From the NCBI RefSeq assembly GCF_023074055.1, contig NZ_JADPKR010000081.1:164504-228503 (forward strand): a stretch of DNA of 64,000 nucleotides. Reading direction: 5' to 3'. Made by a program: the position numbers and the translations under genes. How positions within the stretch are numbered: position 1 is the stretch's first letter; every line of letters starts with the position of its first letter. The DNA comes from Bradyrhizobium sp. 141. GTDB taxonomy: Bacteria > Pseudomonadota > Alphaproteobacteria > Rhizobiales > Xanthobacteraceae. Shown here piece after piece: positions 27,214 through 35,878 of this stretch. The notes under the pieces were generated by a model that saw only the letters and a list, made by a program, of their open reading frames with translations, searched no databases and had not been told where the DNA came from.

Positions 27214-27680
27214 CGGCGGCCACCGGGGCTGGCGCGCGACAGCAGCGTGTCGATATCGGTGAAGTCGTTGCTGACCGGCGGATTGGCGGTGTTCTGCGGC
27301 ACGTGGCATTCCGTGCAGAAGAAGCGGCGCGGCGAGATCGAGGCCAGGAACTGGCCGTCACGGTCCATGAAGTGCGTGATCGAGACCATCGGCGCCTGCG
27401 ACTCCGCCGTGCGCGCCCGCGCGTGGCAGGACAGGCACTTGTTGCCGTTGAGGTCGATCTGGTAGCCGTCGATATTGTGCGGGATCACCGGCGGCTGCTC
27501 CGGATAGTTGCGCACCTCCTTTTCGGAGGTATTGCGGTTCGGCAGCATCGGCGGCGCCGGGCCCTCGTCATTGAGCGGGGTCGGGCCGCGCAGGCCTGAC
27601 GTCACCGTCTGCGCGGTCAGTGAGCTCGTACCCGCGGCGATTGCGACCGCGAGCAGGGCCATTGCAAATCGTTTCATCAT
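27210..27680 (-). CDS. napB: periplasmic nitrate reductase, diheme subunit NapB
   Basis: A 156-residue periplasmic cytochrome c. A signal peptide (about residues 1-23, cleaved near LTAQ) is followed by RGPTPLNDEGPAPP and two heme sites, CLSCH and CTECH. It carries electrons from NapC to the NapA catalytic subunit. It overlaps both napA (ATGA, 27677-27680) and napC (ATGA). Methionine and His ligands VSITHFMD are as in other NapB proteins. Confidence 0.95.
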   Translation of the reverse strand: MMKRFAMALLAVAIAAGTSSLTAQTVTSGLRGPTPLNDEGPAPPMLPNRNTSEKEVRNYPEQPPVIPHNIDGYQIDLNGNKCLSCHARARTAESQAPMVSITHFMDRDGQFLASISPRRFFCTECHVPQNTANPPVSNDFTDIDTLLSRASPGGRR

Positions 27681-30190
27681 GACAGGTTCACCCGCTCGAT
27701 GCGCACGGCGCATTTCTTGAAGTCGGTCTGCAGCGAGATCGGGTCGGTGGCGTCCAGCGTCACCTTGTTGATCAGCTTGGATTCGTCGAACCAGGGCACG
27801 AAGACGAGGCTGCGCGGCGGCCGGTCGCGGCCGCGCGTTTCGACCCGGGCGCGGATGAAGCCGCGGCGGGAGACGACCTTCACCTCGTCGCCGCGCCGGA
27901 GCTTCATGTCCTGCGCGTCGTCGGGATGCATGAAGCAGACAGCTTCGGGGAAGGCCTTGAAGAGCTCGGGCACGCGGCGCGTCATGGTGCCGGAGTGCCA
28001 GTGCTCCAGCACGCGGCCGGTCGAGAGCCAGTACGGATAGTCGTTGTCGGGCGATTCCGCCGCCGGCTCGAACGGCAGCGCAAAGATACGCGCCTTGCCG
28101 TCGGGAAAGCCGTAGAACTGCACGTCGGTGCCCTGCTTGACGTAGGGGTCGCTGCCCTCGCGGAAGCGCCACTTCGTCTCCTGGCCGTTGACGACCGGCC
28201 AGCGCAGGCCGCGCTCGCGGTGATAAGTGTCGAACGGCGCGAGGTCGTGGCCATGGCCGCGGCCGAACTGGGCATATTCCTCGAACAGGCCCTTGTGGAC
28301 GTAGAAGCCGAAGGCGTTGGATTCGTCGTTGGCGTAACCCGGCTCGATATCGGTAACAGGGAATTTGTCGACTTGGCCGTTCTTGTAGAGCACGTCGAAC
28401 AGCGTCTTGCCGCCAACGTCCGGCTTCTTGGCGATCAGCTCCGCGGGCCAGACCTCCTCGATCTTGAAGCGCTTGGAGAACTCCATGAGCTGCCAGAGAT
28501 CGGACTTCGACTCGCCCGGCGCGGAGACGAGCTGATGCCAGAACTGGGTGCGCCGCTCGGCGTTGCCGTAGGCGCCTTCCTTCTCCACCCACATCGCGGT
28601 CGGCAGGATCAGGTCGGCGGCAAGCGCGGTCACCGAGGGGTAGGCGTCCGAGACCACGATGAAATTGTCGGGGTTGCGGAAGCCGGGATAGGTCTCTTCG
28701 TTGATGTTGGGGCCGGCCTGCAGGTTGTTGTTGACCTGCACCCAATAGGCGTTGATCAGACCGTCCTTCAGCATCCGGCTTTGCAGCACGGCGTGGGCGC
28801 CGTTTTTGTCCGGAATGGTGCCTTCGGGCAGTTGCCAGATGTGCTCGGCGTGATCGCGATGCGCCTTGTTGGTCACGATCATGTCGGCGGGCAGGCGGTG
28901 CGAGAAGGTGCCGACCTCGCGCGCGGTGCCGCAGGCCGAGGGCTGGCCGGTCAGCGAGAACGGGCTGTTGCCGGGCGAGGAGATCTTTCCGGTCAGAAGA
29001 TGGATGTTGTAAACGAGGTTGTTGCACCAGACGCCGCGGGTGTGCTGGTTGAAGCCCATGGTCCAGAACGAGACCACCTTGGTCTTGGGATCGGCATAGA
29101 GCTCGGCGAGCGCCTCCAGCCGGTTGAGCGGCACGCCCGACATCTCGGCGGCCTTCTCCAGCGTGTATTCCGAGACGAACTTGACGAACTCGTCGTAGCT
29201 CATGTCAGTGGAGTCGTTGGGCTTCGCCGCACCGGTCGCCTTCTTCTGCAGCGGATGCTCGGGCCGCAGGCCGTAACCAATGTCGGTCTGGCCGCGCTTG
29301 AACACGGTATGCTTGGCGATGAAGTCCTTGTTGACCCGGGCGGTCCTAATGATGTGGTTGGCGATGGCGTTGAGGATGTAGAGGTCGGTCTGCGGCTTGA
29401 ACACCATGCCGATGTCGGCGAGGTCGAACGAGCGGTGCTCGAAGGTCGAGAGCACGGCGACGCGGACATGCGGCGCCGAGAGACGGCGGTCGGCCAGACG
29501 GGTCCACAGGATCGGGTGCATCTCCGCCATGTTGGAGCCCCACAGCACGAAGGCATCGGTGGCCTCGATGTCGTCATAGCAGCCGGCCGGCTCGTCGATG
29601 CCGAAGGTGCGCATCATGCCGGCGACAGCGGACGCCATGCAGTGGCGTGCATTGGGGTCGATGTTGTTGGTGCGGAAGCCGGCCTTGAACAGTTTCGAGG
29701 CGGCATAGCCTTCCCAGATCGTCCACTGGCCGGAGCCGAACATGGCGACGCCGTTGGGCCCGCGCTTCTTGATCGTCTCCTTCCACTTCAGCTCCATGAT
29801 GTCGAAGGCTTCGGTCCAGGACACCGGCGTGAACTCGCCGTTCTTGTCGTATTTGCCGCCCGTCTTGCGCAGCATCGGCTGGGTCAGGCGGTCATGGCCG
29901 TACATGATCTTGGAGAGGAAGTAGCCCTTGACGCAGTTGAGGCCGCGATTGACCTCGGCCTTGATGTCACCGTGGGTCGCGACGATGCGATTGTCCTTGG
30001 TCCCGACCATCACCGAGCAGCCGGTGCCGCAGAAACGGCAAGCGGCCTTATCCCATTTCATTTCGCTGTTGTTGCGCTCGGTGACGAGATTGGCGGCGAG
30101 CGCCGGAGCCGGCATGCCAGCGGCGGCGGCCGCGATTGCGGCGGCCTCGAGCTTCAGCAACTGGCGGCGGTCGAGCTTGGGCGATGTCAT
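27677..30190 (-). CDS. napA: periplasmic nitrate reductase, catalytic subunit NapA
   Basis: An 837-residue molybdenum enzyme reducing nitrate to nitrite in the periplasm. A Tat signal (DRRQLLKLEAAAIAAAAAG) is followed by a [4Fe-4S] site with Cys51, Cys54, Cys58 and Cys86 (CRFCGTGC and GLNC). The Mo-coordinating Cys lies in NARHCMASAVAGMM. Later segments WGSNMAEMHPILWTR and GLRWPVVNGQETKW belong to the bis-MGD-binding domains. The length is normal for NapA. The start was placed at the Tat signal, not at an upstream ATG lying within napD. Confidence 0.97.
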   Translation of the reverse strand: MTSPKLDRRQLLKLEAAAIAAAAAGMPAPALAANLVTERNNSEMKWDKAACRFCGTGCSVMVGTKDNRIVATHGDIKAEVNRGLNCVKGYFLSKIMYGHDRLTQPMLRKTGGKYDKNGEFTPVSWTEAFDIMELKWKETIKKRGPNGVAMFGSGQWTIWEGYAASKLFKAGFRTNNIDPNARHCMASAVAGMMRTFGIDEPAGCYDDIEATDAFVLWGSNMAEMHPILWTRLADRRLSAPHVRVAVLSTFEHRSFDLADIGMVFKPQTDLYILNAIANHIIRTARVNKDFIAKHTVFKRGQTDIGYGLRPEHPLQKKATGAAKPNDSTDMSYDEFVKFVSEYTLEKAAEMSGVPLNRLEALAELYADPKTKVVSFWTMGFNQHTRGVWCNNLVYNIHLLTGKISSPGNSPFSLTGQPSACGTAREVGTFSHRLPADMIVTNKAHRDHAEHIWQLPEGTIPDKNGAHAVLQSRMLKDGLINAYWVQVNNNLQAGPNINEETYPGFRNPDNFIVVSDAYPSVTALAADLILPTAMWVEKEGAYGNAERRTQFWHQLVSAPGESKSDLWQLMEFSKRFKIEEVWPAELIAKKPDVGGKTLFDVLYKNGQVDKFPVTDIEPGYANDESNAFGFYVHKGLFEEYAQFGRGHGHDLAPFDTYHRERGLRWPVVNGQETKWRFREGSDPYVKQGTDVQFYGFPDGKARIFALPFEPAAESPDNDYPYWLSTGRVLEHWHSGTMTRRVPELFKAFPEAVCFMHPDDAQDMKLRRGDEVKVVSRRGFIRARVETRGRDRPPRSLVFVPWFDESKLINKVTLDATDPISLQTDFKKCAVRIERVNLS

Positions 30191-30206
30191 GATGGCTCTT
30201 CCTGAC

Positions 30207-30521
30207 TCAGGCGGTTTCAATGGCGTGGAAGACCAGTGCCGCGGAATAGACGTGTTGCAGCGACTGGATGGTGTTGAGCATGGTGCCGAGGCTGCCGGCA
30301 TCGGGCGCTTCGGTCACGACGACGAGCTTGCCGCGCGGATCGCGGCCGTGGATCTCGCAGCCCGGCAGCGCGGTGATCTCGGCTTCGAGCTCGGCGAGAC
30401 GCTCGGGACGCGCCTGCACGATGATGCTGGCGATCTCGGCGCCCGGCGGCGCGATGACGCGGTCGGCACTGAGCACCCGGCCGGTGATCAAGGCGCGGCG
30501 ATTGAGTGGGGCGTGAGCCAT
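30207..30521 (-). CDS. napD: NapA signal-peptide chaperone NapD
   Basis: A 104-residue cytosolic chaperone that binds the Tat signal of NapA and keeps it back until the cofactor is loaded. Conserved NapD features are IASIIVQARPERLAELEAEI, LPGCEIHGRDPRGKLVVV and YSAALVFHAIE. The ATG at 30521 was chosen; a TTG at 30554 that overlaps the napE stop is an alternative that would suggest translational coupling. It ends 16 bases before the napA start. Confidence 0.9.
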   Translation of the reverse strand: MAHAPLNRRALITGRVLSADRVIAPPGAEIASIIVQARPERLAELEAEITALPGCEIHGRDPRGKLVVVTEAPDAGSLGTMLNTIQSLQHVYSAALVFHAIETA

Positions 30522-30550
30522 GATGATGCCTGTCTTTCGCTCGTTGAAGA

Positions 30551-30736
30551 TCAATGCGGGGAGGGCGGCGGGCCGGGAGGGCCGGCGAACATCTGGTAGA
30601 TCCAGACCCCGAGCCCGTAAGTGCCGACTGTTCCGACCGCGAGGACGGGCATGACGACCGCGGTCAGGAACAGGAACGCAAAAATCTCCATGCGCTTGCG
30701 GCGCACGCGCGAAGTTGTGTCGTCAGGGGCCGACAT
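30551..30736 (-). CDS. napE: NapE membrane mini-protein
   Basis: A 61-residue single-pass protein, first gene of the nap operon. A charged RVRRKRMEIFAF segment leads into a helix (AFLFLTAVVMPVLAVGTVGT) and a GVWIYQMF end with a Pro-rich tail. This is the standard NapE layout; its role is not established. No napF, napG or napH is present, as in other Bradyrhizobium nap clusters. Confidence 0.92.
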   Translation of the reverse strand: MSAPDDTTSRVRRKRMEIFAFLFLTAVVMPVLAVGTVGTYGLGVWIYQMFAGPPGPPPSPH

Positions 30737-30823
30737 ATTCGGTCTCTCTGAATGGTATGGGAATCGGGACGGCATCCGGGCCGTTGCCTTGCCGGCACCT
30801 TAGGAGGACGAGGTTCTGGTGCC

Positions 30824-30837
30824 TTGATTTAGATCAA
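30824..30837. promoter_or_regulatory. FixK/FNR-type binding box for nap
   Basis: The sequence TTGATTTAGATCAA is a perfect palindromic FixK/FNR site (TTGAT-N4-ATCAA). It lies about 90 bases upstream of the napE start, where FixK2 activation of napEDABC under low oxygen is established in B. japonicum. The divergent luciferase-like gene starts about 160 bases to the right, so the site could in principle affect both directions. Confidence 0.85.
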
Positions 30838-30998
30838 CGGGCTCCGAGCGAACGCTGCGTTGCACACCGCGCCATCAGCGTCGTGTTGATCGTGCGCGAC
30901 GCCCGAGCGTTGTCCGCGGGGCGGAATTGGGGCGTCGTAGACAGCGCTGCCTCGCGCATTAAGATGACGTTAACAACAATAATGCGGAGAGCGACGTC

Positions 30999-32204
30999 AT
31001 GAAGTTCGGCATCTTCTACGAGCTGCAATTGCCGCGGCCCTGGGTGGCCGGCGACGAGTTCCGGCTCTACCAGAACGCTCTCTCGCAGATGGAGCTCGCC
31101 GACAAGCTCGGTTATGACCATGCCTGGGTGGTCGAGCATCATTTCCTCGAGGAATATTCGCACTCGCCGTCGCCTGAATCCTTTCTCGCCGCGGCAAGTC
31201 AGCGCACCAAGAACATCCGGCTCGGCCACGGTATCCTGCAGCTCACCACCAACCATCCGGCGCGGGTCGCCGAGCGTGTCGCGGTGCTGGATCTGCTCAG
31301 CAACGGCCGTTGCGAGTTCGGCATGGGCGAGAGCGCGTCCATCACCGAGCTCACCCCGTTCGGCCGCGACATGGAGACCAAGAAGGAAGTGTTCGAGGAG
31401 GCCGTGGCCGCGATCTTCCCGATGTTCAAGGACGCAGGCAGCGAGCATCACGGCAAGTATTTCGACATCCCCCTGCGTAACGTCGTGCCGAAGCCGGTGC
31501 AGAAGCCGCATCCGCCGCTGTGGATGGCCTGCTCGCAGCTGCCGACCATCGAGCGCGCCGGCCGCCATGGTTTTGGCGCGCTCGGCTTCCAGTTCGTCAG
31601 CGCCGATGCCGCGCACGCCTGGGTGCACGCCTATTACAACGCGATGACCAAGCGGCTGCACAAGCTCGCGGACTACGAAATCAACCCGAATATGGCGCTG
31701 GTGTCGTTCTTCATGTGCGCCAAGACCGACGAGGAGGCGCGTGCCCGCGCCGACGGCGCCACCTTCTTCCAGTTCGCGCTGCGCTTCTACGGCGCCTCGC
31801 AGAACCGCCAGCGGCCCGCGCCCTACACGGTCAACATGTGGGACGAGTACAACAAGTGGAAGCGCGACAATCCGGAGGCGCAGGAAGCGGCCTTGCGCGG
31901 CGGCCTGATCGGCTCGCCCGAGACGATCCGCAAGAAGCTGAAGCGGTTCCAGTCGTCGCACATCGACCAGGTCATCCTGCTCAACCAGGCCGGCAAGAAC
32001 AGCCACGAGCACATCTGTGAATCGCTGGAGCTGTTCGGCCGCGAGGTGATGCCGGAGTTCCAGAGCGACCCGGCGCAGGAGGCGTGGAAGAGGAGCGTGA
32101 TGAGCGGCGAGATCAAGCTGGAGGAGATCGACACCGAGGCTTTCACGGATCGCTATGGCAAGCTGGCCATCAAAGTCGCGCAGGCCCAGGCGACGGCGGA
32201 GTAG
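30999..32204 (+). CDS. LLM-class flavin-dependent oxidoreductase
   Basis: A 401-residue TIM-barrel monooxygenase of the bacterial luciferase-like family. It begins MKFGIFYELQLPRPW, has YDHAWVVEHHFLEEYSHSPSP (N-terminal strand and loop), NIRLGHGILQLTTNHPARVA and GRCEFGMGESASITEL. It would use reduced flavin and oxygen to oxidise an unknown substrate. A GGAGA ribosome site precedes the ATG. It has no flavin-reductase neighbour in this position. It is divergent from nap and shares the intergenic region with the FixK box. Confidence 0.83.
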   Translation: MKFGIFYELQLPRPWVAGDEFRLYQNALSQMELADKLGYDHAWVVEHHFLEEYSHSPSPESFLAAASQRTKNIRLGHGILQLTTNHPARVAERVAVLDLLSNGRCEFGMGESASITELTPFGRDMETKKEVFEEAVAAIFPMFKDAGSEHHGKYFDIPLRNVVPKPVQKPHPPLWMACSQLPTIERAGRHGFGALGFQFVSADAAHAWVHAYYNAMTKRLHKLADYEINPNMALVSFFMCAKTDEEARARADGATFFQFALRFYGASQNRQRPAPYTVNMWDEYNKWKRDNPEAQEAALRGGLIGSPETIRKKLKRFQSSHIDQVILLNQAGKNSHEHICESLELFGREVMPEFQSDPAQEAWKRSVMSGEIKLEEIDTEAFTDRYGKLAIKVAQAQATAE

Positions 32205-32598
32205 GGCGTGCACACCTCAGCGCAAGACGCCGGCTTGAGCAGCTGAAGCCGCCACACGGTGATCAGCGCATCGATGCGGCGTTTTGACCCGGAGCGGACG
32301 AGCGCTTTCGGCTTCACACCATTGGTCTGACGACCATTGCAACGTTTTCCCACTTCGCTCGTTCCGGCAGTGATGGTGCCCTCTGCGTCGCCTGACGCAA
32401 TCGGCGCGTGAGACGGCCGCGATCAAGTGACAGGCGGCACAGTCGTGGCGGCGATGGATGTCCCGTGGCCGTGATGATCGAGCGGGACACACGCGCCGCG
32501 CATGACAGCTCAATGCGCATATCCAGCTGCCACCCTCGCTCTCCATCGCGCTCCACCAGCTCGCTCTCGTCATCACCAGCAGCCGCAAAGCTGTGCGA
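32205..32598. other. intergenic region before the stress operon
   Basis: Roughly 390 bases with no convincing gene. It contains a fragment (about 32285-32306) with TTTTGACCCGGAGCGGAC, a motif that also appears at about 39386-39402 with slight change; both look like remnants of a dispersed intergenic element. The GGAAC-type promoter candidate follows at 32599. Confidence 0.55.
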
Positions 32599-32623
32599 GG
32601 AACGATTCACCAAAGCGTGAGTT
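32599..32623 (+). promoter_or_regulatory. EcfG-type stress promoter candidate
   Basis: GGAAC (32599-32603), 16 bases, then AGTT (32620-32623). The consensus for the alphaproteobacterial general stress sigma factor EcfG is GGAAC-N16/17-CGTT, so this differs at one base of the -10. It lies 40 bases upstream of the DUF3618 gene that opens the stress operon. Supported by sequence match and gene content, not by mapping. Confidence 0.5.
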
Positions 32624-32663
32624 CGTCTTCAAAATTCAAGAAGCACAGCAAGAGGGTAACGCG

Positions 32664-33623
32664 ATGACACGATCTGTGGAGGAGTTGAGACGCGAGTCCG
32701 AGCGCAGCCGCGCGGAGCTGGCGGCAACGGTAAGCCGATTGAAGGATCAGATATCGGATACCGCCGACGACATTCGCCACAAGGTGTCGCCGCAGCACAT
32801 CAAATCCGAAGTCAGCGAATATGTCAGCCACAAGACCCAGAGTTGGGTTGAAGGACTGAAGCAACAGATCATGGACAATCCGATGGGCGCAGTGGCTGCG
32901 GGCGCCGCGGTGGGAGTCCCGTTGCTGCGGATGGCGCGAGGTGTGCCGTTGCCACTTCTCATGATCGGCGCCGGGCTTGCCTTGACGTCCAAGACGGTAC
33001 GCGATCGCGCTGCAGAGGCCACCGGTCCAGTCATGGACCAAGCGGGCCGAAGGTTCGAGGATGTAACCGAGGGCGCCCGAGGTCTGCAGGGCGACGCCAG
33101 GGAGACGCTATCCTCCGCACAAAGCCGAGCCGCCGGGATGGCTGGTGAGGCGCAGGAGAAGGCCGCCGGTCTCGCCGCTGATCTGCGGGAGAGCGCGGCG
33201 CGGGCCGCCAGCTTCGCGGGTGAAAAGCTCAAGAGCGGCATGGATGCAACCAAGGATGCCGCTGCGAGCGCGCCCGATCAGGCGCGCCAGACCATCGGCG
33301 ACAATGCCGCGCTCATCGGAGGGCTGGGCATCGCGATCGGCGCCATCATTGCCGCGGCTCTTCCGGAGACAAAGGCCGAAGCGAAGGTGATGGGCCGGGC
33401 GAGCGACAGCATGAAGCAGGCTGCGGCCGCTGCGGCGCAATCCGGATTCGAGGCGGCGAAGGATGCGACCAATTCGGCAGCCGATGCTGCGTCGCAAAAG
33501 TTCGCCGATGCCGATCTCGGCAACCATGCCAGCCGCATGACGCGGAACATGGCGGACACATTGAAAGAGGCTGCCGACGACGTGGTCAAAGCTGCCCTTA
33601 GTCCCTCTCCCACCAACACTTAA
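32664..33623 (+). CDS. DUF3618 membrane protein, YqjD/ElaB-like
   Basis: A 319-residue protein. The N-terminal part (SVEELRRESERSRAELAATV) matches DUF3618, followed by a helical region and a membrane segment (PLPLLMIGAGLALTS, about residues 95-110). The central part (about 125-200) has Ala-rich amphipathic repeats like LEA proteins (EAQEKAAGLAADLRESAARA), and a second membrane helix (GGLGIAIGAIIAAALP) lies near residue 225. It is likely anchored in the inner membrane with long coiled, soluble arms. It opens a four-gene operon of stress-type envelope proteins. Confidence 0.75.
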   Translation: MTRSVEELRRESERSRAELAATVSRLKDQISDTADDIRHKVSPQHIKSEVSEYVSHKTQSWVEGLKQQIMDNPMGAVAAGAAVGVPLLRMARGVPLPLLMIGAGLALTSKTVRDRAAEATGPVMDQAGRRFEDVTEGARGLQGDARETLSSAQSRAAGMAGEAQEKAAGLAADLRESAARAASFAGEKLKSGMDATKDAAASAPDQARQTIGDNAALIGGLGIAIGAIIAAALPETKAEAKVMGRASDSMKQAAAAAAQSGFEAAKDATNSAADAASQKFADADLGNHASRMTRNMADTLKEAADDVVKAALSPSPTNT

Positions 33624-33634
33624 GGATAAACACC

Positions 33635-34318
33635 ATGAGCGATTTAGACCCGCACAACGTGAAGCAGTTTGCAAAGAACCAGGACAAAGGCACCGCGAAG
33701 GACATGAAGGAACAGATTGGAGATGCCGGAGCGGAGATGAAGCAGCGCGCCGGTGACGCTTTCCGCGCATCGGCCGATCTTGCGCGAGACAAGTTCGGTG
33801 AGGCCGCAGATGCAGCAAAGGGCGTCGCGGACGGCACCGTCGACCAGATCCAGAGCCAGGCCCGCGAGCAGCAGCGTTCGGGCGCCGATTTCGTCGCGCG
33901 GTTCGCGGATAACATTCGCGAGGCCGGCCGGGCTTTCGAGACCGACGTGCCATTCGCGGCACGCGGCATCGATTCCGCCGCGGACTATGTCGAGGATGCC
34001 GCGCAGAAGATCCGGGAGGGGAGCTTCCGAGATCTCGTCGAAGGCGCAACCGATTTTGCCAAACGTCAGCCAGCGGCGTTTCTCGGCATATCGGTGCTGG
34101 CTGGCTTCGCGGCCGTACGCTTTCTGAAGGCGTCGGGTGGTGGGCAGTCGTCGTCCCAAGGGCAGCGCGACACCACCGGCAGATGGTCATCGGGAAGCGG
34201 TCAGAAGGCAGGCGGGACCTCGTTTTCGGCGGGAGAACAACCCTGGGCTCAGGAGCCCGGGAGCCGTAACCCGCAGACGCAACAAGCCTCAACCTCTCAG
34301 GGCAGCACCGTACCATGA
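33635..34318 (+). CDS. LEA-like membrane-associated stress protein
   Basis: A 227-residue protein. The N-terminal 110 residues are a polar, amphipathic, Ala/Lys/Glu-rich helix with short repeats (KDMKEQIGDAGAEMKQRAGD, then ARDKFGEAADAAKG), the look of group-3 LEA proteins. A hydrophobic helix (PAAFLGISVLAGFAAVRFL, about residues 145-163) and a disordered Ser/Gly/Gln-rich tail follow. It overlaps the next gene by four bases (ATGA). Role: probably membrane protection in stress; this is inferred from composition and context. Confidence 0.7.
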   Translation: MSDLDPHNVKQFAKNQDKGTAKDMKEQIGDAGAEMKQRAGDAFRASADLARDKFGEAADAAKGVADGTVDQIQSQAREQQRSGADFVARFADNIREAGRAFETDVPFAARGIDSAADYVEDAAQKIREGSFRDLVEGATDFAKRQPAAFLGISVLAGFAAVRFLKASGGGQSSSQGQRDTTGRWSSGSGQKAGGTSFSAGEQPWAQEPGSRNPQTQQASTSQGSTVP

Positions 34319-34731
34319 GCATCGAGCGCGATATCAAGACCAGCAAAAGTGAGTTCAGGGAGATCTCGACGCTGCTCGGCGATGCCATGTCGCAGTTCGC
34401 CAAGCTCTTCCAGAACGAGATGGACCTGGCAAAGGCGGAGTTTGGCGACAAGCTTCAGAAGATCGGCGGCGCGCTCGGCTTGATCGTAGGTGGCGCCGTT
34501 ATGGTGATCCCGGCGATCGTCATGGTCCTGCTCGCCCTGTCCGCCGCATTGATCTCCGCGGGATGGTCGCAGCCGCTGTCATATCTGACGTCGGCAGTCA
34601 TTGCTGCGGCCATTGCCGCGGCGCTGGTCGCTGTCGGCATCAACCGGCTTGATATGCGTCAGCTGACCCCCCGCGAAACGATCGGCCAGCTCGAAAAAGA
34701 CAAGGACACCGTGAAGGGAATGGTGCGATGA
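34315..34731 (+). CDS. holin-like/DUF1469 membrane protein, YqjE-like
   Basis: A 138-residue protein of the phage-holin-3_6/DUF1469 (YqjE-like) family. A charged helix (LFQNEMDLAKAEFGDKLQK) leads to two membrane helices (about residues 50-80 and 85-110: VMVIPAIVMVLLALSAALIS, then YLTSAVIAAAIAAALVAVG). E. coli YqjE and YqjD sit side by side in a stationary-phase operon, and the same pairing holds here. It is coupled to both neighbours by four-base overlaps. Confidence 0.78.
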   Translation: MSIERDIKTSKSEFREISTLLGDAMSQFAKLFQNEMDLAKAEFGDKLQKIGGALGLIVGGAVMVIPAIVMVLLALSAALISAGWSQPLSYLTSAVIAAAIAAALVAVGINRLDMRQLTPRETIGQLEKDKDTVKGMVR

Positions 34732-35465
34732 GCAGCACAAAAACCGGCTTTATCGACAATCTGGTGACGGCAGCCCGGGACAACCCGCTTGCCGCTGCCT
34801 TGATCGGAGGCGGAGCGCTCTGGCTGTTGGCCGGCGATCAGAGGCTGAAGACCGTGGCGCGTTCGGCTGCGGAGACCGTCGCACCCGTTGCCGACATCGG
34901 GACGAGTGGTTTCAGGTCCGCAGCATCTGCCGTCAAGCAGACCGTGGCGCCTCCGACCGCGCCCGAAATGGACGAGGACGGCTCGCTGGGCGTCGGAGAG
35001 ACCCTGCGGGACGCGAGCGCCGCCGCTTCCGATGCGGTCTCGCAAGCTGCCGACAGCGTCAGAGATCGGTTCGACGAGGGCGTCGCCTTCGCGCAGGAGC
35101 AATTCAGCAAGCTTGGTAACCCGATTCCGGACAAGGACGCCATGAACAGCGCGAAATCGTCACTCGCAGACATGCTGGAACGGCAACCGCTCGTGCTTGG
35201 GGTCGTGGGCATCGCGATTGGTGCAGCCGTCGCAGGCGCATTTCGCACCTCCGAGATCGAGAACCAATATGTCGGCGAAGTCAGCGACGACGTGAAGGCT
35301 GACCTGAGCCGGCGCGCCGGTGCAGTTTCGCAGGCCCTGCGCGAAGCCTCGGACACGGTCGTCGCAGAAATGAGCGACACCGGCGCCGAAGTCATGGACC
35401 GGGTCAAACAAGCCGGCATGGACGCCGCGGCAGCTGCTCGGGCCGAGGTGAAGTCTCCCCAATGA
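34728..35465 (+). CDS. membrane-anchored Ala-rich stress protein
   Basis: A 245-residue protein with a short membrane segment near the start (PLAAALIGGGALWLLAG, about residues 20-36), a central polar helical part with SDAVSQAADSVRDRFDEGVA, a second hydrophobic helix (PLVLGVVGIAIGAAVAGAF, about 148-166) and a charged C-terminal coil (VKADLSRRAGAVSQALREAS). It resembles the first gene of the operon in layout. No catalytic motif is visible. It closes the operon; the next gene is convergent. Confidence 0.7.
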   Translation: MSSTKTGFIDNLVTAARDNPLAAALIGGGALWLLAGDQRLKTVARSAAETVAPVADIGTSGFRSAASAVKQTVAPPTAPEMDEDGSLGVGETLRDASAAASDAVSQAADSVRDRFDEGVAFAQEQFSKLGNPIPDKDAMNSAKSSLADMLERQPLVLGVVGIAIGAAVAGAFRTSEIENQYVGEVSDDVKADLSRRAGAVSQALREASDTVVAEMSDTGAEVMDRVKQAGMDAAAAARAEVKSPQ

Positions 35466-35573
35466 GACGATAAAAAAGCGGGCGCGTTGGCCACGCGCCC
35501 CCTTTGCTTGAACGTGATCAGGCAGGATCGCTTCCAAGGAAGTCGCTGCGGAGAAAGCCAGGCTTTCCGCTCT

Positions 35574-35837
35574 TCAGATCGCGCGCCGTTGTCGTCCGGC
35601 GAAGAAGCCATACACAAAGAGCACGACGATGGCGCCGACGACGGCACCAATGAGCCCCGCGCCTTCCCCGGGACGGTACCATCCAAGAGCTTGGCCAAGG
35701 TAAGTCGCAACAAAGGCGCCGACGATTCCGAGGATGGTCGTCAGGATGAACCCTGAAGGTTCGTTGTCACCAGGCATGATGAACTTGGCGATCACCCCCG
35801 CGATAAAGCCGATAATGATGGTCCAGATAATACCCAT
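35574..35837 (-). CDS. GlsB/YeaQ/YmgE-family stress membrane protein
   Basis: An 87-residue membrane protein with three helices: MGIIWTIIIGFIAGVIAKFI, LTTILGIVGAFVATYLGQAL and GLIGAVVGAIVVLFVYGFFA. The PGDNEPSGF loop is typical of this transglycosylase-associated (GlsB/YeaQ) family, which is induced by stress and linked to the envelope. A GGAGGAGCGG ribosome site precedes the ATG. It lies 41 bases downstream of the DUF937 gene and is probably cotranscribed with it. Confidence 0.88.
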   Translation of the reverse strand: MGIIWTIIIGFIAGVIAKFIMPGDNEPSGFILTTILGIVGAFVATYLGQALGWYRPGEGAGLIGAVVGAIVVLFVYGFFAGRQRRAI

Positions 35838-35878
35838 TTTCCGCTCCTCCTGAATAAAACGACGGCGACGGCTCAAGG

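Noticed and set aside
27926..30205. 759-codon plus-strand frame over napA
   Set aside because: Very long, but fully opposite to napA, which has all its motifs; Gly/Val/Leu/Arg-rich and without a ribosome site.
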